DNA of 64,000 nucleotides, from positions 1 to 64,000 of the forward strand of contig DXDD01000036.1 of the NCBI GenBank assembly GCA_019115665.1, given 5' to 3'. The translations under genes and the position numbers were made by a program. Shown piece by piece: positions 59,559 to 64,000 of the stretch (the first letter of the stretch is position 1; the number at the start of each line of letters is the position of its first letter). This DNA is from Candidatus Eisenbergiella pullistercoris (lineage in GTDB: Bacteria > Bacillota > Clostridia > Lachnospirales > Lachnospiraceae). The notes below the pieces were generated by a model that saw nothing but the letters and a program-made list of their open reading frames with translations, was not told where the DNA came from and searched no databases.

Positions 59559-60051
59559 ATTCCCGCCTCCCTTCTGTTTTCTTTTCCGGCTTTTGCCTTC
59601 CCGATTTCCCGGGTTCTTTCATTCCGTCCGCCGCTTCGTCCGCCGCCATCTGTCCATCACCTGCCGCTTCATCCGCCGCCATCCGTCCGCCGTCTGTCCG
59701 CTTCCTGTTCATCAGAAGCAGCACGCCGCGGACCGTCCACGCGGTTACCGCAAAGGTGAGGATCGTGGTGAGAAAACAGATCAGAAGAAGCTTCCCCACA
59801 TTTCCCTTCAGCACGTCAAAATAGTTGATGATGCTCACGCCCGCCGGAATGAAGAAAAAGGCCATGTTGGAAAGCAGAAAATCCGATTTTTCCCGGATGT
59901 GCTCCACCTTCAGCACCCGCAGGGCAAGCAGGACGAATAACAGGATCATTCCGATCACGCTTGCCGGAAAGGAAAAGGGCAGAAGGGCTTCCACGATCTC
60001 ACTCACCCAGCACAGCGCGAAAATGATCCCGATCTGATAAATGATCTTCAT
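59551..60051 (-). CDS. lrgA: LrgA/CidA family holin-like membrane protein
   Basis: 166-aa partner of LrgB. Four helices hold QIGIIFALCWVSEIVEALLPFSFPASVIGMI and FLLSNMAFFFIPAGVSI, the usual LrgA motifs. A tail of about 45 residues is extra for the family and includes a duplicated MAADEAA unit, another repeat expansion. It begins 18 bp after the nicotinamidase-like gene. Confidence 0.92.
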   Translation of the reverse strand: MKIIYQIGIIFALCWVSEIVEALLPFSFPASVIGMILLFVLLALRVLKVEHIREKSDFLLSNMAFFFIPAGVSIINYFDVLKGNVGKLLLICFLTTILTFAVTAWTVRGVLLLMNRKRTDGGRMAADEAAGDGQMAADEAADGMKEPGKSGRQKPEKKTEGRREYV

Positions 60052-60069
60052 AAGTACACAAACTCCCTC

Positions 60070-60606
60070 TTAGATCCTGTTCTCTTCAGTCTGAGCAATC
60101 TGGCACATCTTCATCGTCAGAAGCGCCGCCTCATGGCTCTCCGGCGTCACGCCCGCGCAGCAGGAAGGGTCCACGCTGATCTTCGTCTCCGGCAGACGCG
60201 CCTTTAGCAGAAGGGCGTTTGACACCACGCAGATATCCGTGCACAGACCCACCAGCTCGATCTCCAGCTCCTCCCTCTCGTTTTCCCGGCACAGAAGATC
60301 CGCCAGCTCCAGAGAGGCAAAGGAGGGCTTGTCCACGATCACCGCATGGGGCATGGCCTCCTGAATCTCTTTCCGAATCTGCCAGCCCTCGCTTTCCCGG
60401 ATGCAGTGGGGAACGGGGAGGTTTTTTCCCTCGTTTGTTTCCAGATAATCCTCCTCATGAGTGTCCCTTGTGGCATAAACGCAGTCCTCCGGATAGCTCC
60501 GGATCTTTTCCGCCACCCTGCCGATGATTTCCTGCGCTTCCTTCGTTCCCAGCGCCCCGTCGATAAAATCGTTCTGCATGTCCACAACCACCAATACTTT
60601 TTTCAT
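60070..60606 (-). CDS. Cysteine hydrolase, nicotinamidase-like
   Basis: 178-aa isochorismatase-fold enzyme. The triad is visible: Asp in VVVDMQNDF, Lys in VDKPSFAS and Cys in LCTDICVVSNAL. TRDTHEEDY could hold the metal-binding Asp and His of PncA. It probably deaminates nicotinamide to nicotinate for PncB (gene at 53304). Its ATG overlaps the mfd stop, so it is co-transcribed with mfd. Confidence 0.85.
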   Translation of the reverse strand: MKKVLVVVDMQNDFIDGALGTKEAQEIIGRVAEKIRSYPEDCVYATRDTHEEDYLETNEGKNLPVPHCIRESEGWQIRKEIQEAMPHAVIVDKPSFASLELADLLCRENEREELEIELVGLCTDICVVSNALLLKARLPETKISVDPSCCAGVTPESHEAALLTMKMCQIAQTEENRI

Positions 60607-63600
60607 ACACTCTCCTCCATCTTCAGAAGCTTTTCCATATCGGAAAGCAGCTCCTCCGTCAGTTCCAGAAGCTTCTGCGCGTCCTTTTCCGCCAGTTCTT
60701 CCTTTTTATAGCGCAGGAGAAAATAGGGCGTCCCCTTTGCTGAAAAGCTCAACGCGGAGCCGTACAGACGCAGAAGGCCGGGAATGTTTTCCACACGTAA
60801 AAGCGCGTCCGGGCGGAGCTGAAGCTTCAGCGCGCCCTCCAGTTTCTTCCCTTCGTCCCGGCTCTTCACCTCGGTGATATAAAGGGAGTGCGCCTTCACC
60901 CGGATCAGGGCGATCCGCAGCAGATTTTCCACGCAGACGGGCACCTGGCCGAACCGGTCGAGAAGCTCCTCCTTCATGTCCTCGCTTTCCGCCGGGGTCT
61001 CCACGCCCGCGATCCGTTTGTAGATATCCAGCTTCTGCTGCTCGTTGACGATGTAGGCGGGCGGAATGTAGGCGTCCGCCTCCAGCTCCACGGTGGTGGC
61101 AAAGTCCGCCGTGCGGGTCTCTCCCTTCAGGGTTTTCACCGCGTCGTTTAACATCTTGCAGTACAGGTCGTACCCCACCGCCTCCATGTGTCCGGACTGC
61201 CTTTTCCCCAGCAGGTTGCCCGCGCCGCGGATCTCCAGATCCCGCATGGCGATCTTGAAGCCGCTTCCCAGCTCGGTAAATTCCCGGATGGCGGACAGGC
61301 GTTTTTCCGCGATCTCCTTTAGCATCTTATCCCGCTTATACATCAGGAAGGCATAGGCGGTGCGGCCGGAACGGCCCACCCGGCCCCGGAGCTGATAGAG
61401 CTGGGAAAGGCCCAGCTGATCCGAATCGTGGATGATCATGGTGTTCACGTTGGAAATGTCCAGCCCCGTCTCAATGATGGTGGTGGAAACCAGCACGTCG
61501 ATCTCCCCGTTGATGAAATCGTACATGATCCGTTCCAGCTCATGCTCCTTCATCTGCCCGTGGGCAAAGGCCACGTTCGCCTCCGGCACCAGCTTCTGGA
61601 TGGCCGCCGCCATGTCCGCGATGGTGTTCACCCGGTTATAGACATAGTACACCTGCCCGTCTCTGGCAAGCTCCCGGACGATGGCCTCCCGCACCATTTC
61701 CTCGTTGTACTCGCAGACAAAAGTCTGGATGGGCTGGCGGTCCCCCGGCGCTTCCTCCAGCACGCTCATATCCCGGATGCCGATCAGCGACATGTGCAGG
61801 GTGCGGGGAATGGGGGTGGCGGTCAGCGTCAGCACGTCCACGTCCTCCTTCAGCTTCTTGATCTTTTCCTTGTGCGTCACGCCGAAGCGCTGCTCCTCGT
61901 CGATGATCAGAAGGCCCAGATCCTTAAACTGAATATCAGAGGATAAAATGCGGTGGGTGCCGATCAGGATATCCACCTGCCCCTTGCGCAGGTCCGTCAC
62001 CGTTTTTTTCTGCTCCGCAGGCGTCCGGAAACGGCTCATCAGATCGATACGCACGGGAAAATCCTTCATCCTCTGCTGGAAGGTGTTATAGTGCTGCTGG
62101 GCCAGGATGGTGGTGGGCACCAGAAAGGCCACCTGTTTGCCGTCCTGCACCGCCTTGAAGGCCGCCCGGATGGCGATCTCGGTTTTTCCGTAGCCCACGT
62201 CCCCGCAGATCAGGCGGTCCATGATCTTTGTGCTTTCCATATCCTCCTTGGTGGCGGCGATGGCGGAAAGCTGATCCTCCGTTTCCTCAAAGGGAAACAT
62301 TTCCTCAAATTCCCTCTGCCAGACCGTGTCCTGGCCGAAGGCAAAGCCCTCCTTCTGCTGCCTTGCCGCATACAGCTCCACCAGGTCCTTCGCCACCTCG
62401 TCCACGGCGCTGCGCACCCTGGACTTGGTGCGGGTCCATTCCTGGGTGCCAAGCTTATTCAGCTTAGGCGTCTTCGCGGCGTCCGCGGAGGCATACTTCT
62501 GGATCACATCCAGGCCGGTGGCGAGCACGTACAGATTCCCGCCGTCCCGGTAGGAAATCTTGATATAGTCCTTGACGGTGCCGTTCATCTCCACCTTTTC
62601 AATGCCCTGATAGATCCCCAGCCCGTGGGTTTCATGCACCACATAGTCTCCCACCTTCAGCTCGGCAAAATCCTGGATCTTCTGACCCTCGAACTGCCTG
62701 CGGCGCTTCTTTTTTTTCTTCTGCGCCCCGAAAATGTCGCTCTCCGTGATGACCACGAATTTTAACAGGGGATATTCAAAGCCCCGGCTCACATGGCCGT
62801 AAAACAGCTCCACCTCCCCCGGCTGCACCAGCCGGTCCCCGTCCTCGCTGTAAAAGCTGGAAAGTCCCTCTGCCTGCAGGTCCTCCGCAAGCCGCTTCGC
62901 CCGGGTCCGGGAGGGGGATAAAAGCAGCACCCGGCTGCCGTTTTTCTTATACCGCTTCAGGTCCGCCGTCAGCGCCTCAAAGCTGTTGTTGTAGGGCGAC
63001 ATGCTTTTTACGTTCATGTCGAACCGCTTCAGAGGCGTGACCAGGCTGTTCCTCGTATCCATCGCGGAAAGCAGCACCGTGCGCAGGCCGTTCAGAAAGG
63101 ACGCCGTCTGCTCGCAGCCGTACAGAAGGTCCGCCTGCCCCGGCAGGATATAGCCCTTCTCCAGCCGGTGGCTCATGCTCTCCCGGAACTCCAGCTCCAC
63201 CGCCTCTCCCTGCTCCTTCAGCCTCCCCGGCTCGTCCAGAAACACGCAGGTATACCGCTCCGGGAAAAAACGCAGGAAGGAAACCGTATCCTCATAAAAA
63301 TAGCGGATATAGCTCTCCAGATTCGCCGCCGCGGATAGCTCCCGCACCTGCTCGGAAAGCTCCTTTATCTGTCCGGTGATCCGGGCCGCCTCCTCGGTGT
63401 GAAAGCCCTCCCGCAGCTTCGCCGCAAACGCCTTCGCCTCCGTCTCGATCCGTTTTAACCCGTCCAGCTTCTGCTGCCTGTCTAACACCATCTCCGTCGC
63501 CGGATAGATATCGATCATGGACAGCTTCTCCACGCTCCGCTGGCTCCCCAGATCGAAGGAACGGATGGAATCCACCTCCTCGCCCCACAGCTCGATGCGG

Positions 63601-64000
63601 TAAGGATTTTCCTCCGTCAGGTCGAAGATATCAACGATGCCGCCCCGGATGGAAAACTGGCCCGGCGCTTCCACCTGCCAGTTTTTCTCATACCCCATCC
63701 GGGAAAGCTGCTCGGAAAGCTCCGTCTCGTCCACCGTGCTGTCCGTATCGATGTGGATGACCGCGTCCGCGATCTCCTCCAGCGGCACCTGCGGGCTCAT
63801 CAGCGCGGCAAAGGTGGTCACCACCGTCACCGGCCTTCCCTCGATCAGCTTTCTCAGCACCTTCATCCGGTCCGCGACCAGCTGATTGCCGTGGATGTCC
63901 GCCTGATAGAAAATCAGATCCTTGGCCGGATACAGCACCGTGCTTTTATCATAGAACTGGTATTCCTCATAGATTTCTCTGGCCCGCAGGTCGCTGTAGG
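60603..64000 (-). CDS. mfd: Transcription-repair coupling factor, N-terminus beyond the window
   Basis: Mfd removes stalled RNA polymerase at DNA lesions and brings in UvrA. The frame is open to base 64000, so the true start lies outside; the track start is an internal CTG codon. Visible parts in order: the UvrB-like domain ([14 protein letters not shown]), the RNA polymerase-interacting CarD-like domain ([15 protein letters not shown]), the translocase with [19 protein letters not shown] and [11 protein letters not shown], helicase C ([19 protein letters not shown]), and the C-terminal TRCF domain. Nothing seems missing within the visible approximately 1,130 residues. Confidence 0.96.
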   Translation of the reverse strand, partial: YSDLRAREIYEEYQFYDKSTVLYPAKDLIFYQADIHGNQLVADRMKVLRKLIEGRPVTVVTTFAALMSPQVPLEEIADAVIHIDTDSTVDETELSEQLSRMGYEKNWQVEAPGQFSIRGGIVDIFDLTEENPYRIELWGEEVDSIRSFDLGSQRSVEKLSMIDIYPATEMVLDRQQKLDGLKRIETEAKAFAAKLREGFHTEEAARITGQIKELSEQVRELSAAANLESYIRYFYEDTVSFLRFFPERYTCVFLDEPGRLKEQGEAVELEFRESMSHRLEKGYILPGQADLLYGCEQTASFLNGLRTVLLSAMDTRNSLVTPLKRFDMNVKSMSPYNNSFEALTADLKRYKKNGSRVLLLSPSRTRAKRLAEDLQAEGLSSFYSEDGDRLVQPGEVELFYGHVSRGFEYPLLKFVVITESDIFGAQKKKKKRRRQFEGQKIQDFAELKVGDYVVHETHGLGIYQGIEKVEMNGTVKDYIKISYRDGGNLYVLATGLDVIQKYASADAAKTPKLNKLGTQEWTRTKSRVRSAVDEVAKDLVELYAARQQKEGFAFGQDTVWQREFEEMFPFEETEDQLSAIAATKEDMESTKIMDRLICGDVGYGKTEIAIRAAFKAVQDGKQVAFLVPTTILAQQHYNTFQQRMKDFPVRIDLMSRFRTPAEQKKTVTDLRKGQVDILIGTHRILSSDIQFKDLGLLIIDEEQRFGVTHKEKIKKLKEDVDVLTLTATPIPRTLHMSLIGIRDMSVLEEAPGDRQPIQTFVCEYNEEMVREAIVRELARDGQVYYVYNRVNTIADMAAAIQKLVPEANVAFAHGQMKEHELERIMYDFINGEIDVLVSTTIIETGLDISNVNTMIIHDSDQLGLSQLYQLRGRVGRSGRTAYAFLMYKRDKMLKEIAEKRLSAIREFTELGSGFKIAMRDLEIRGAGNLLGKRQSGHMEAVGYDLYCKMLNDAVKTLKGETRTADFATTVELEADAYIPPAYIVNEQQKLDIYKRIAGVETPAESEDMKEELLDRFGQVPVCVENLLRIALIRVKAHSLYITEVKSRDEGKKLEGALKLQLRPDALLRVENIPGLLRLYGSALSFSAKGTPYFLLRYKKEELAEKDAQKLLELTEELLSDMEKLLKMEESV

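Noticed and set aside
1-64000. tRNA, rRNA, transposase or integrase genes
   Set aside because: None recognised by eye on either strand; a dedicated tRNA scan could still find a tRNA in the 976-bp gap, but no CCA-type cloverleaf was apparent.

Overview
The window looks like a chromosomal segment of a GC-rich, spore-forming Clostridia, most likely Lachnospiraceae. The basis is the gene families (DUF4143 and DUF1703-type ATPases, DUF6020/6044/6311 membrane proteins, a spoVT homologue near mfd), strong purine-rich ribosome binding sites and sigma-A-type promoters. No species is assigned. I see no rRNA, tRNA, CRISPR-Cas or insertion sequence.

Left part (1-13.4 kb): a HAD-like protein cut by the window edge, a radical SAM/SPASM protein with a near-consensus promoter, a DUF4143 ATPase preceded by a five-copy 23-bp repeat, a DUF6044 membrane protein, and a sulfur-amino-acid block: cysK, then metN-metI-metQ, then an Rrf2 regulator. 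A palindrome just downstream of the cysK promoter is a plausible operator for that regulator (CymR-like). Two plus-strand ATPase genes follow: an ABC-class ATPase and an AAA ATPase with a PD-(D/E)XK nuclease-like tail.

Middle (13.4-46.6 kb): about 33 kb of minus-strand genes, probably one long unit read from a promoter near 46.65 kb, for a lipid-linked surface glycan. It encodes PglF/PglE/PglC-like steps (4-amino-sugar synthesis and priming), WbpP/WbpO-like UDP-GalNAcA synthesis, a WecE-like transaminase, a formyltransferase, an ATP-grasp enzyme, three GT4 enzymes, a GT52/polysialyltransferase-like enzyme, a GtrB-like GT2, several GT-C-like membrane proteins, an acyltransferase, a PglK-like ABC flippase, an O-antigen-ligase-like protein, and a type IV prepilin peptidase at the distal end.

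Divergent to it (47.5-51.8 kb, plus strand) is a pseudaminic-acid operon: pseG, pseF, a PLP-dependent decarboxylase-like gene and pseI. The 976-bp region between the two operons holds six AT-rich palindromes at about 52.5-bp spacing and a duplicated three-hairpin leader.

Right part (51.9-64 kb): a CLC anion transporter, pncB, a DegV protein and a YhhN protein on the plus strand. On the minus strand lie a YcaQ-like winged-helix protein, a DUF2500-like protein overlapping a HAD remnant, and the mfd - nicotinamidase-like - lrgA - lrgB - spoVT series. The spoVT leader can form a hairpin that hides its ribosome binding site in read-through RNA, while a sigma-G-like promoter lies inside the same structure.

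A recurring feature is short tandem repeats inside or at the ends of genes (units of 15, 18, 21, 23, 26, 41 and 42 bp), many in glycan or envelope genes.
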